64,000 nt of DNA from Acanthosepion esculentum (Eukaryota > Mollusca > Cephalopoda > Sepiida > Sepiidae), in assembly GCA_964036315.1 (NCBI GenBank), contig OZ038509.1:34285499-34349498 (forward strand). Reading direction: 5' to 3'. The notes beneath the pieces were generated by a model that was given only the letters and a program-made list of their open reading frames with translations, was not told where the DNA came from and did not search any database. Position numbers and translations under genes: made by a program. Below are positions 1-11,599 of the stretch, piece by piece. How positions within the stretch are numbered: position 1 is the first letter of the stretch; each line of letters starts with the position of its first letter.

Positions 1-21
1 GCGGCTGGGGAGGTTCGTCTA

Positions 22-819
22 AAGAAGGGAGTTTGATTTTGCCCCCAGAGCAACAAAGCCCAGGTGCGTACCGGCCCACTTTTTCGCGTTGCAAAAAGTG
101 CAAACTTTATCCATGGCCCCTATTTGTACGTCTCTCCTAGCGGAATAGTTGACAGTGCAGTCATAATTGTATGCGGCATTTGACCAAATTGACGCAGACG
201 GCGAAGTTACGCCATTCAACGAAGGTCGAAGTTGGCTGTTTTCGAGCCGTACTTCAGAGTTTTCTGCAGCCCTGGCAGACGCAGTAGAGCGGGCATTTCT
301 AACGCGACAAACAGTGGTATGTGCAGGGCTTTCTAAGGCTCTGGCAGACGCGGTGGATAGGACATTTCTAAAGCGACGATGAGCGGTTTATTGGGGTTGT
401 TCCGAAGCTCTAGAGGCGGCTGTAGCCCTAGTATTCCGAAGACGACGTAAAGTTGTTTGTTCGGGGCTTTCTAAACCCCTGGAGCAAGCTTTGGCGGTGG
501 CATCCCGCAAACGACGAAGGGTTTTCTGTGCTGGGGGCTGTGAAGCCCTCAACCTAGCCACGCAGACTGCGTTCTGTGAATTCTGTAGTGAACGTTCTTC
601 AACTGAAAGCCTGGCGCGGCGTGCGGACATTGAAGCCGCTGAAGCCAACCTTTCAGTCCGCGCATCGGCGCTTTCCGTAGATAAGCGAACAGCTGAGCTC
701 GAGGCCATCCGTGAAATACGCAAAGAAGTCTGTTCAGGGGTTTCACTCGCCCTCGCTGCTCTAGCAGCGGAGGCAGCTGCCATGCGCCGTCCCAAAAGTT
801 TCCTCCTTTTAGGTGGCAT
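22..819 (-). pseudogene. Helitron Rep/helicase N-terminal remnant
   Basis: Read on the minus strand, 819 to 22 is one frame broken by a single TAA at 388-390. The first part is a degenerate Arg/Ala/Ser/Glu-rich array whose units resemble R-A-S-E-x-P-E-Q-T-x-x-R-R-L-R; the array resumes after the stop. It ends in a segment containing IGAMDKVCTFCNAKKWAG. An IGxMDxxCxxCxAxxW segment just ahead of the Helitron-like N domain, and such Ser/Glu/Gln arrays, are known from invertebrate Helitron polyproteins. Helitron proteins combine a rolling-circle HUH nuclease with a PIF1-type helicase; neither catalytic domain is present. The usual CC after the Cys pair is lost, and a stop at 19-21 ends the frame. 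Base composition is clearly more GC-rich than the surroundings. I infer a truncated transposon copy, not a host gene. Confidence 0.62.
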
Positions 820-1878
820 CCAAACAGTAAAAACGTCAAAAGAGGGTAAAGCTTAAAAAGAGATTTCGACAAATCCAAAACGAAAAAACGTTCACTGCTA
901 ACGTAGACACAAAAAGGGGAACACCGAGTAAAATGAGTTCAGATGTTACTAAAGGGGAACTCGAAACTAAAAAAGTGGAAATTTAAAAAGGTAAACCAAG
1001 GGTAATCCAAAAGGAAATGGGTTTTTAGTACAATTGGCTAACGTGTGTGGGGTTGGGTTGGAACTATAAAACAAAAAAGCAGCTAGAATACGTAAACAAC
1101 TTGCTGCGTCCGAAGTGGGCGAATAAAGTAAGCCAAGTGCGTGCACGCGGGCAACAATAAACGCAAAAGTGTGAAAGCACGCCCGAGTCACGCAATAGTG
1201 GTTGACCTTGAGCGCACTTATACATAAGCTGACGCGCGATCACGCGGGCGCTATAACATGTGAGAAATCCTGCGCGATGATTGGACAGGCTCCAAGGCCA
1301 AGCTCTGTGAAAGCGACCAATGGGCTTGCAGCAGTCTTTGTATCGACACGCGGACTCGGTTGTACGCAGCTGTGTGTGTGTGTGTAAGGAAGTTACAAAA
1401 AAGATTGATCAGCGTGCAGCTACGGTTATTTTTGCCGAAAAATTCTGAAATTTGACACATAAAGACGATAGTAAGCCGCAAGACGCAACCAAAAACTGTA
1501 CATACTGTGTCAGTGAATGCGTGTTCAGAGGGCTAAATCCTGTCCCTTAGTACCCCCGTTTATTGTTCCCTGGTCAAGCGGCTTTGACAGTCTTGCAAAC
1601 AATTTGGTACTTGTTAGATAGCCAAGCGTTAGTGCTATCAGAAACTGGAGCATTTGATTTGTTTTGGTGGCTCGGTAACAAAACATCGTCCAAAGACTGC
1701 GAAACATCTGCATAAGTGGCCCTTACCCGTGCTTTCAAATTGATTTCCTGCAAAAACAATTGTGTTTTTCCAAATTTATGGCGCTGTCAGAACCACCACC
1801 GGGTAATTTTACGTAGTCTTGTGAAGTTTTGTTGAAATCGGTTGAAAAATTTAGTAAATCCGATCCCATATATAAGCG

Positions 1879-1880
<2 letters not shown>
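820..1880. other. unassigned, no gene seen
   Basis: No convincing coding frame or RNA gene. The stretch next to the Helitron remnant could include that element's 5' leader, but no terminal motif is recognisable. Confidence 0.4.

Positions 1881-1956
<76 letters not shown>
1881..1956. repeat. (CA)n microsatellite
   Basis: About 38 uninterrupted CA units. Long open frames across it in several registers are only His-Thr or Cys-Val repeats. Confidence 0.98.
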
Positions 1957-1957
<1 letters not shown>

Positions 1958-2396
1958 CCTGGGTTTTATAATAAGTATGATGATATATACATATATATGC
2001 GAAGGCATGTTAAAGTATTAAAGGTGTGTTAAAGTAAACATACAGACGGGGAGTGAACCGAAATAATATATGAGTACGAAAGGGTGAAGAAAGGAAAGAA
2101 CGCGGAATTGTGTACACAAAATCCCTCACTTATCCGGCTTCCTTTCAAAGCAATTCTTTAGAATAGACAATTCCTCGTTGATGTGCCGTATACTTTCGGG
2201 ACGCTTCCTCTCATCTTTCCATCTTTTGTTGCTCTAAATAATTCTGACCATCGATCATCCCTCTTTTTCTGTGCTACGTTTGCTTGTTATCTTCGTGTGA
2301 TGAATCGACTTTGTTCAGCGATATAAACTCCTGACCTGATACCCTTGTTGTTAATCGCTACAACGTTATGACTAGAATGTTTAATATTTTAATTAC

Positions 2397-2398
<2 letters not shown>
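1957..2398. other. unassigned, no gene seen
   Basis: AT-rich sequence with no coding frame, RNA gene or recognised repeat. Confidence 0.4.

Positions 2399-2476
<78 letters not shown>
2399..2476. repeat. (TA)n microsatellite
   Basis: Uninterrupted TA array directly upstream of the SINE-like element. A second TA/TG array follows that element, so it sits between two TA tracts. Confidence 0.97.
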
Positions 2477-3478
<1,002 letters not shown>

Positions 3479-3479
3479 A

Positions 3480-3690
3480 CCACTGTGCAGCCAGTTACAA
3501 GATGGTCAATTTTTTTCTGGATATTTATCACAGAATCTGTATTTGGGGTCAACATATTTTTTTATTATCTGTGCTTTATAATTTCTCTTTAGAAAGCATT
3601 GGACCAGTGCAGTAAGAATAAAACCTTCGGTTTCAGTTTTTAACCCTGACCTACGTAATCACTGATGGGGACGGGGTTTGCTGTCATCAT
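3480..3690 (-). pseudogene. RLE-type LINE fragment (zinc-knuckle region)
   Basis: On the minus strand this matches the zinc-knuckle stretch of the better copy at 15107-16053: the part around the DKYPETIDHL segment, then upstream sequence with the LKxExEGF-like motif. It is cut off before the endonuclease domain and has several frame breaks. A (CAT)n(ATT)n microsatellite adjoins its 5' end. Confidence 0.65.
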
Positions 3691-3698
3691 CATCATCA

Positions 3699-3757
<59 letters not shown>
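3684..3757. repeat. (ATC)n(ATT)n microsatellite
   Basis: Trinucleotide array at the 5' end of the LINE fragment, the same arrangement as at the other LINE copies. Confidence 0.95.
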
Positions 3758-4110
3758 ATAAGAAGAAGTTTATATATTTTTTAACTAGAAAGACCCGTGA
3801 AGATTTCACGGTTTTCTATTTTAATTTTCTGATGAATCTTATTAAGTTAACTGATCGAATAAGCTCATAGCAAATTCTACGATACTAAAATATCCATAGA
3901 AATTTCCCTATCAAATCGTTAAATATTTGAGGTTAATAACACAATGGTTGAATCTTGGTTTGTTATTGTGCGCCTACTATGATTTGATATTCCTACTAAC
4001 TAGGGTTTTGTGTTTTGTATTGCACAAAAACTTAGATTTAGTAGGGAATTAACATTTTTACATTCATCCTTGCTAACGTTTTCTTTTTCCCATATTTTCT
4101 CACGGTTACG
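3758..4110. other. unassigned AT-rich stretch
   Basis: No gene seen. Confidence 0.4.
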
Positions 4111-4114
4111 TCTT

Positions 4115-5215
4115 AGGTGCTTTATTGGGTGTCTGGAGCAAAATGATTAAAATCTGCCAATGATGTAACCCCATGCGACACCGCTATATTACAAATTATC
4201 ATGACAATCTAGTAATTCTTAGAAACGTCACTTGTACAATATCGACGTTATCGATTTTCTATCGTTTGAATTGGTAACCGTTAACAACGCTGTACATTGT
4301 AAACTTGGATCACAGACTTTATAGCGTTATTCAGTCAGGCATTCTTTTCTTTGGCGTCACCATGAACATTGATCTGCATTATCGATGAGGTTGGTCTGAA
4401 GTAAAAAAAAAAAAACAATGTTGCAGGGGTTAAATAAGTTGATAGAGTTTGTAAACATCGAAATAAAATATTACGCAAACTAGGGCAACAAGTGAAAACA
4501 ACACACCCACTGGAAATATACACTTTAAATAAAAATAAAGACGGGGTTTTAAACTACAAAATACCGGAAATTATATTATGTAACCGTTAACAACCCTATT
4601 CATCTTAAACTTGGATGGAAGATCTAACACCGTTATTCCGTAAGGCTATATTAATCAGTGACCCCGAAGTATCCGAATCAGCACGTCCCGTCAGTTCTAT
4701 TTTAATTCTATAGATAGTCTCAGGAGTTGGTTAGGAATTCGTGGTAAACATATCTGAGTCGCCGTCGTCTCACGTTGTATCTGTTATTGCTCCTAGCATC
4801 TGTCCTTGTCAATGACGCGCAGCGATCGTCGAAATCATATAGAGATTTCTTGTCGAAATCATATAGAGATATCTTGTCGAAATCATATAGAGATTTCTTG
4901 TCGAAATCATATAGAGATTTCTTGTCGAAATGGATTTGTAATTGAAGGAGCGGTTCTACAACAAAAACTGAGAGGAGGCTATAATGGACAAACGTCGAGT
5001 GATGGTGAAAACTTTGTAATCAGCACTTTCATGATGATCACGTAAGCAAATAAAAAAGAATCTCCTTTCGTTTAGAACTGCTAAGTTTGCTCGGAATATA
5101 ATTTAAAAGACGCATTTTCAAGAAATAAACGTGTTTACAACGCCTGTCGTAAAGCGCATTTGATTGTTGATAGAATTAGGCGAAAAGAGAAAGTTTCATT
5201 TGAAGTGCTATTATT
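4115..5215. repeat. inverted duplicate block, left copy (part 1)
   Basis: Most of this block matches the reverse complement of 22445-23400, including the end next to the (ATT)n tract at 5209. About 4125-4333 and 4565-4650 contain partly duplicated pieces that occur once in the other copy. No open frame in it shows a known domain. It may be an old unclassified transposon or the 3' part of one; both copies end at the same TAA-type microsatellite. Confidence 0.6.
4828..4929 (+). repeat. 24-bp tandem repeat, about 4 units
   Basis: Four near-identical 24-bp units starting GTCGAAATCATATAGAG, then a partial one. One reading frame gives the octapeptide CRNHIEIS repeated. The inverted partner (around 22740-22770) has only about one unit, so the array expanded after the two blocks separated. 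Confidence 0.85.
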
Positions 5216-5231
5216 ATTACTATTATTATTA

Positions 5232-5269
<38 letters not shown>

Positions 5270-5310
5270 GTTATAATTATTATCATTATTGTTATTATTA
5301 TTTTCTTTGA
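5209..5310. repeat. (ATT)n microsatellite, 3' side of inserted LINE
   Basis: Imperfect ATT array at the 3' end of the inverted LINE fragment. The corresponding array in the partner block (22410-22450) is uninterrupted by any LINE. Confidence 0.95.
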
Positions 5311-5943
5311 TATCTGGCGTTTACACATATCTTTCCGTATCCCGCCCAGGGACCTAAGGTTAGAAATTGTATCATGACACTTTTCACTGCAAAAAAAAAA
5401 ATTACATAGATAAAGCCCTTCGTATGTCAGAATAATATTTTGTATCTCTTTGAGGCATGGACTTCCAGGGATCCCTTCAATTAGTCTACTGGAATCTTTT
5501 CCAACCAATCCTAAGTCTCCAACTACAACAGGGATTGTTGATGTTCCCATGTGCCACACTTTTGAGATTTCTATTTCAAGGTCCTTGTATTTTGACAGCT
5601 TTTCGAATATCTTCAAATACACATTGCAGTCTGAAGGAACTGCCATATCAATAAGAAGCATTTTTTTTTGTTTGTGGTCTTTAATAACAATGTCTGTGCG
5701 GTTGGCTTTGATTGTTTTGTCAGTGTGTATTGTGTAGTCCCGTAGAATTGTAACAGGTCCTATCTCCGTAACCGGGTCTGGGTTGTGTTCGTACCAGTTT
5801 CTTTCAGTTTCCTTTCCGTAGAAGTTGCAAATTTTCCAGTGCAGATATTGGCCCACTCTGTCATGCTGGGTTTTTTATTCAGTGGGTGCCAATAACGTGC
5901 AACCTGATACAAGATGATCAATGGTTTCTGGATATTTATCACA
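5311..5943 (-). pseudogene. 5'-truncated RLE-type LINE (endonuclease C-terminus)
   Basis: Minus-strand fragment of a non-LTR retrotransposon C-terminus: the segments WYEHNPDPVTE, a TIHTDKTIKANR run, LLIDMAVP and LGLVGKDSSRLIEGIPGSP. In this family an RPD...LID pair forms the catalytic core of the restriction-like endonuclease. Here RPD reads RTD, so a core residue is changed. A deletion after QNIILT removes the normal end; the frame runs through the 3' UTR into the ATT array, giving a run of isoleucines. The 3' UTR matches those of 15910-16053 and 32865-33000. The element is bounded by (ATT)n on both sides. Confidence 0.85.
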
Positions 5944-5944
5944 G

Positions 5945-5979
<35 letters not shown>

Positions 5980-5981
5980 CA
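5945..5981. repeat. (ATT)n microsatellite, 5' side of inserted LINE
   Basis: Continuation of the array into which the LINE fragment is inserted. Confidence 0.95.
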
Positions 5982-5999
5982 TCAAAAATAAATAAAAAT

Positions 6000-6265
6000 A
6001 AAAAATAAATAAAAAATATACAAAAAGAGAAAGTTTCAGAAGAGGTATTATATTTGTCTATATTTCTGAAATGAGGTATTGTAACTAGTTACACTATTTC
6101 CATTGTTCAGGTTTTCCTCATCTATATTGTCATATTCAGTTGTTGTAAGTTTCGGCTGTTGTATCCTCTGGCCTTCTTCAGGTGATATTTGTTGGAAGTT
6201 CGAACAGAACCGTTTATTCAGTCCACGTGGATAGATTGCTCTAATTTATCATACTTTGGATATAT
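6000..6265 (-). repeat. dispersed repeat with hammerhead-like core
   Basis: Reverse complement matches 22140-22385, and more loosely 53434-53640. All share a CTTTATT/CGTGG-type stretch, then on this strand CTGAAGAAGGCC, a loop, GCCGAAAC, then a stretch ending TTTCAGAAATATAGA. The central part resembles hammerhead strands (CUGANGA, stem II, GAAA), but I could not find convincing stems I and III, so it is only hammerhead-like. Confidence 0.6.
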
Positions 6266-6291
6266 TATCATTATTATTATTATTATTATTA

Positions 6292-6336
<45 letters not shown>

Positions 6337-6350
6337 TTAGTATTATTATT
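6266..6350. repeat. (ATT)n(AGT)n microsatellite
   Basis: Array adjoining the 3' end of the next LINE fragment. Confidence 0.95.
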
Positions 6351-6384
6351 TCATTGTGTTTCTATTATGTATACATCACATTCC

Positions 6385-6955
6385 TGGTGAGCAGTACTTG
6401 TGAGTACAATTTTTGTATTTCTTTCAGGCATGTTCTACCAGGAATACCTATCGGAACCTTTTTCAATCAATTCGAGGGCTCCAACTGCAAGTGGAATTAT
6501 TGATATCCTTATGTGCCACAGTTTTTAGGTTTCTACTACGAGATCCTAATATTTTAATAGTTTTTTTTTTTTTTTGACGATCTTCAAAGATACATTATAG
6601 TCTGCAGAGATTGTATGTCAATAAGAAAGCACATTCTGTTTTTGTGCTCATTGATCACGATGTCTGGGCGATTCACTTTGATTGTTCTGTCTGTGTGTTT
6701 TGTAAAGTTTCATAAAATTGTTCAAGGTCTTATCTGTGAACCGGGTCTGGGTGATGTTCATTCAATTGTTTTGGGATATTTATCACAGAATCTGAATTTT
6801 GGGTTAACGCAATTTTTTCAGTACGTGTGCTTGGTAATTTTTAGTTATCAAGCATTGGTCCTGTGCAGCAAGAATAAAACCTCCAGTTTCAGCTTTTAAC
6901 CCTGCACTACGAGTTCACTGATGGGTTCGGGGCTTGTCTACATCAGCTAAATAAA
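6385..6955 (-). pseudogene. RLE-type LINE fragment, heavily decayed
   Basis: Minus-strand decayed copy of the same C-terminal region: strings related to the IPxGTFF, SINMC and DVHxTDRTIKxNRPDIVI segments are recognisable across many stops. It is the inverted partner of 21500-22130 and belongs to the duplicated block. Confidence 0.65.
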
Positions 6956-7388
6956 ATGTTTCGATGTATAATGAATTTTTACATAAATTTTTTCATTTTT
7001 TAAAAATTTTAATTTTAATAATATAATAGTTCAAAAATCGTTTAAAATTCTTCATTGCTTTCAAGACGACGATTTGGTGATATCGTTAAGTGAAAAGTAC
7101 ATTTGTAAATTAAAATTTGAAAAGCTCCTAACAGTCCTTTGTATCCAAATATTTAAAAAAAAAAATTTTTAGTGAAAAAAAAAACGTTCCTAATTTCTAC
7201 CTTTTAATTCAGTTCTGTTTCATCATTAACGTCTTTGCAAATCATCCCTTCAAAATATCAAAAGTTTTACTTTTAATTGCTATTTCACTAAATATTTGTA
7301 TTTTATGTATTTATTTTAGTTTGGGTCATACGGCAATTAATTAATTTTTTTGTTTAAGGTAGTATACTTAAGAACCTAGAGACGAAAT
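6956..7388. other. unassigned AT-rich stretch
   Basis: Very AT-rich; no gene or recognised repeat. Confidence 0.4.
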
Positions 7389-7389
7389 G

Positions 7390-7965
7390 CAAATTTCATA
7401 AAGCTTCTTGAAACCTAACTAAAAGTCATTTAAATGTTAAATAATGGCTGAAAATGCGTTAATTTGTAAAAATTATTAGGTAGTTAAAACTATAAAAGAA
7501 AGTGCCTTCATTTAGATTTCGTAAATTAATGTCATTTCTGCTGATCCATAAGAGATGTCATCACCTTGAGAGATTCTCGATAAATCAATATAGATCAAAG
7601 AAAGAGGTGACCCATCGTTAAGAAATGCTTGTATATTGTTTTTATGCTATAAGTAAGTAATATCTATTTCAAATCAGATTAATTTAACTTTAAATTTTTT
7701 AATTTCACTTAAATAACGTGTCACAAATCTATAATTTAATTTTGAAAGATTTTTAAAACTAGTAAATTTGTTTGTTTACAAATTTCTTAAAATTAAGAAA
7801 ATGGCCGCTTTTAAAATTTAAAAAAAATATCGAGCAATTATTTGATATTCCAATCTATATGTCTATCTGAAATACACCAGAATATTTTACTTACTGGAAA
7901 TAATAAATTTAATCATTTAGCTTTCAATTAAAACTAAAATGAAATCTTCAAGAATGGTTTTTCAT
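7390..7965 (+). repeat. dispersed AT-rich repeat, copy 1
   Basis: About 570 bp that match the reverse complement of 33790-34400 with moderate divergence throughout, for example the stretch around ATTATTTCCAGTAAGTAAAATATT in the partner. No coding capacity. A (TA)n tract interrupts the partner only. Possibly a large MITE or a non-coding part of a transposon. Confidence 0.6.
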
Positions 7966-8109
7966 TTTAAAAATTTAATTTTGAAACTTAGGTATCGAAC
8001 ATTCAGTGGTGGTGCCTAGCTTTCAATTCAGTGTTGCAATGCTTCTAGACAGGTTGCCAACTACGGCTAAAGATTCCAGCCTACCCTACTATTTAAAACG
8101 TAGCTAGGA

Positions 8110-8240
8110 GAGAGATGTGAAGCCATACGTTTCCCAATGACATTTGTGAAGAAAGAGAATGTAACAAACTTGACCGGAATTCGAACACGGCTCGCCGACT
8201 TCACGTTCAAGCCACTAACGAGTACACTATTGCACAGTGG
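8110..8240 (-). repeat. tRNA-like SINE fragment
   Basis: On the minus strand a box A-like TTAGTGGCTTG (8208-8218) and a box B-like GTGTTCGAATTCC (8176-8188) lie at tRNA-like spacing. The flanks do not fold into a full cloverleaf by eye, so a tRNA-derived SINE head is likelier than a tRNA gene. Confidence 0.5.
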
Positions 8241-9158
8241 TTGAAGAGGAAAAATGAAGTCCAAATAAAAGAAAACAAAGGAAGAAGAAAGTGAAAATGA
8301 AAAAAAAGAGTCGAAGTGAGGAAGTAAAGAAGGATTCGAAAAATAAAGTCTGCAAATAAACGGGAAGAACACATGTAAAATAAAACATGGAATGAAAGAA
8401 AGAAACGAAAAACAAACAGAAGAAAAACGCGCAGAACACAAGCAAGATAGAATCTCGTGCAATGTTTAGCTAAAATACTTTTCTTTTTTAAAAAAAAGAA
8501 AAAAAAAAGAAGAATTGTGAATCAAGCAAGAATAGTGGGCGCCTTCCGGGAAACAAAGCGCTTTTGAAAATAAAATAACATCGATGACCTTGATAACTCT
8601 TGCCAAATAAATCATTTAAACTCAGTGTATTTATCACAACAGCAGAAATAGAAGAACTTGATTTTTCTAAGTTCAACCTCCTAAATATATTACACGTCTT
8701 TCAAAGAGTAGTGAAGATGTCTTTATTCTGTAATGCTTGACGCTTTTATTGGTGCTGGATCAAAAATCACGATTTTTTTGTCTTGTTTATAAGCGAAGCA
8801 ACACGAATAGGCGAAATTTAACTTATTTTTATTTATGGTTACTTTACATATAAACTAATTCAGTATTGCTTGTTATGTAATTTTTTGTCTTTCTTTCAAC
8901 AGCTCTACTTTATCGTAACATATGGAGACACAGTAGTAATGCAATAAAAACCGTTTTTCTTGCTTCATTACTTTAAGTTTACAACGCTAATTATGTAAAT
9001 GTTACCATAATTGTGTAATGCAATATGTGGCAACGTTCAAACCTGATTTGTAGATAGGAATAAAAACATAAATAGATTTTTTTATTAAATATCCCACTAT
9101 TTCTAAGAAAATTTCATGAAAAATACACTGTATCAACTGGTAGTTCGTAAACATCGCC
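8241..9158. other. unassigned; purine-rich then AT-rich
   Basis: 8240-8520 is purine-rich; opposite-strand frames are Phe/Ser-rich only through composition. The rest is AT-rich with nothing recognised. Confidence 0.4.
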
Positions 9159-9159
9159 T

Positions 9160-9378
9160 TAACCCATTACTGTCCACCGTCCTAACTTTGTAATGATGGC
9201 TATTAATAAGTTTTGTGTGGTGTTTTTAATCGAGTTCATTCCAAGTAAGGCAGTGAAGCCACAGAGATGCAAGGGGTTACTGGGTGTGGAAGAATTAGAA
9301 ACAGGAGCATTGCTAAGAAGCGACAACAGAGGAATAGTACTCAGAGGGAGAGCAGATAGCGATTGGCATTGCATTTAA
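9160..9378 (-). mobile_element. LINE 3' end (APE-type family), 3'-UTR fragment
   Basis: The minus strand carries the tail seen at 32190-32240 and 48795-48850: a CCCTTGCAT...GTGGC...CTGCCTTACTTGGAATGAA segment. In the long copy this lies just after the reverse-transcriptase ORF. It is a 5'-truncated insertion, typical of target-primed retrotransposition. Confidence 0.6.
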
Positions 9379-9379
9379 A

Positions 9380-9960
9380 TTTTTGCAGATTAAAGTTGAC
9401 TGGAAAGCATAAAACTGGAAGGTTGTTCCACAAGCGAGAAGTGCGAGAAACCTTTAATTATTAATTTAATAATTAATAACTATAATTAATACCGAGGTTT
9501 TTGAAAGCTTTAATTAATACGGAATCATCATCATTTATTGAGTTTTTGCGCCGCTGTGATCACCACTGCTCTCCATCTTACAATTGTGATTGACGGTGAC
9601 ATTCCAGGTAGAATAGTGCAAGAGCATGCCGGTTATTTTCCCGTTTTTATCGTTAATCAATATGTAAATATTTCAGTTTAATTTCCCTTTCAGCAACACA
9701 GATTTGCTTGTCAATTATCTGGACTTAACCAGTTGTGCATGTCCCCTCATTGTGCATCGCTGTTCATGAACGGGTGTTGTGATGGAACATTATGGTGACG
9801 TATCGACAGGGTTGTTTTTATGTTTGAAGGATGAGGCAGCCAAGGCGACTTGGGTGCCACATCTATGTACTTGGGAGCACATGTAAAAGAAGACTATTTG
9901 AGACTGGGTTACTCGACATGAAGTTATTTCTAGATGGGACACACCTTTTTTTTCTTTTTT
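9380..9960. other. unassigned, no gene seen
   Basis: Small palindromic ATTAAT clusters near 9455-9490; otherwise nothing recognised. Confidence 0.35.
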
Positions 9961-9964
9961 CTTA

Positions 9965-10035
9965 ATCAATTCACCCCAAGCAATGTGGTAGTGGTAACGT
10001 AAGGGGCTACTGGGAGTGAGAGAGAATGAAAAGAC
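9965..10035 (-). mobile_element. second short LINE 3' tail
   Basis: The minus strand again shows the CAGTAGCCCCTTACG...CATTGCTTGGGGTGAATTGATT type of tail, less complete than at 9160-9378. Confidence 0.4.
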
Positions 10036-10296
10036 TTTAGAAGGAACCGGAAACCCAATCCTAAACAGAAAACAAAGGATAAAAATCTGCTTCTGTTCAA
10101 AAGGCAGAGAAGGAGTATGAACCGGGCGTATGCGTATGGTTTATGCGCTGTTTTTATTAAAACCTGTTCCCATATCAGGCACATTTGGCTGTAATGCATA
10201 TGCCAGGTATACACATATCAAATTGCGTATCATGATGGGTAGTTGAAGCTTTTACCACTGCTTTACTTTATTGACACACTGTTCTCTCACTCACGC

Positions 10297-10298
<2 letters not shown>

Positions 10299-10333
<35 letters not shown>
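10299..10333. repeat. (AAT)n microsatellite
   Basis: Adjoins the 5' end of the LINE remnant that follows. Confidence 0.95.
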
Positions 10334-10344
10334 GTACCTGGACA

Positions 10345-10745
10345 CTCTACTCTCGGAACAAATGAATTTAAATATAGCCATCTACCGCCACAATTACTTG
10401 AAGGTAAAAATGTTACTTCACAATAGACCAGAAATAATAATAAAAGTCTTCAAAAAAGAAGTGAAATCACAAAGACATGGCCCACATTCCGTCTGATAAA
10501 AAATAACAAAATACAAAACAAAAAATATCAGAGATAAAAAATGTGACAATCATTCGAAATATAAGGAATTGTGGAATAGGAATTGCAAGAATGTGGCATT
10601 TAAAAACAACTAAAATTCCAGTAATAATAAGAGCACTAGGAATGGTTAAAAAGAATACTGATAACATAGATTAAGAAAATCCCTGGCAACTCCCTCATTA
10701 TATACAAGATTGAGCTTAGGTGCATAGTCAGGAAAAATCTCTCGG
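10345..10745 (+). pseudogene. RLE-type LINE remnant, second subfamily
   Basis: Around 10560-10740 the plus strand reads, with breaks, IGIARMWHLKTTKIPVIIRA then LGMVKKNTDNID and IPGNSLI, clearly related to the MWHMGTSTIPVVVGALGLV and GIPGSP segments of the 15.1 kb copy but closer to another subfamily. Upstream sequence to the AAT tract is too decayed to read. The element sits next to an (AAT)n array like its relatives. Confidence 0.6.
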
Positions 10746-11011
10746 CATGATATATAACGGATTTAATGTAAATATTTCAGCGTAAATTCTTTTTTTTTTC
10801 CTGGTGTGAATTTAATTTTTGTCGTAATTTTTGATTTATTTTTTTTATATCATTAATATTCAGAAACATATACAGCAACGTAAATATAATTCAACGTAAA
10901 TTATACAACCGATTTTTATTTAAATCTCTGCAACTACAAATCATAATTTACTTAAATTCTTACTTAAGAAAATCTATAACAAAAGCGATTATACGTCTTA
11001 CAATGTTTGTG

Positions 11012-11013
<2 letters not shown>

Positions 11014-11072
<59 letters not shown>
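11014..11072. repeat. (TA)n(TG)n microsatellite
   Basis: Short TA tract passing into TG. The surrounding 10750-11337 is AT-rich with no gene seen. Confidence 0.95.
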
Positions 11073-11075
<3 letters not shown>

Positions 11076-11337
11076 ATTTGCTCATGACCGGAAATTATAT
11101 TTTAAATGAATGATATTTGAATTTTAAATACATAAGTTATTATGTGACCAATGGGTTACTGTTATCATTGCCGTCGTAGTTGCCATCATTACTATTTCAA
11201 TGTTGTTTTTCATCTGTTTCTCCTAACGGTGTCTCTGATCAATTACAAAATACTTTCCTCGTAGCAGTCATTGAAGTAAATTACTGAAAGTTACAAAACG
11301 GTTACTGCTGATAGGAAGAAGAAATGAAGCAGAATGC

Positions 11338-11378
<41 letters not shown>

Positions 11379-11415
11379 TGTAAATAGTAATGATGATGAT
11401 AATAATATGTGCACT

Positions 11416-11479
<64 letters not shown>
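11338..11479. repeat. (AAT)n and (TA)n microsatellites
   Basis: AAT array at 11338-11381, then TA array at about 11420-11479 with 40 bp between them. Confidence 0.95.
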
Positions 11480-11480
<1 letters not shown>

Positions 11481-11599
11481 CATAATGAGAAGCCACGTAT
11501 ATTTTCTTGATATGTATATAATATGGATAAAACAACTGGAAAGTTGCAAATTAAAAGAAAAAAATGGGGTGTTTTTTTTGTGAAAGTATTTATTTATAT

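Noticed and set aside
3826..3860. CTGATGAATC as a hammerhead
   Set aside because: No stem II and no GAAA strand.
4806..5045. Protein with CRNHIEIS repeats as a real gene
   Set aside because: The frame depends on the 24-bp repeat; the inverted partner does not preserve it.
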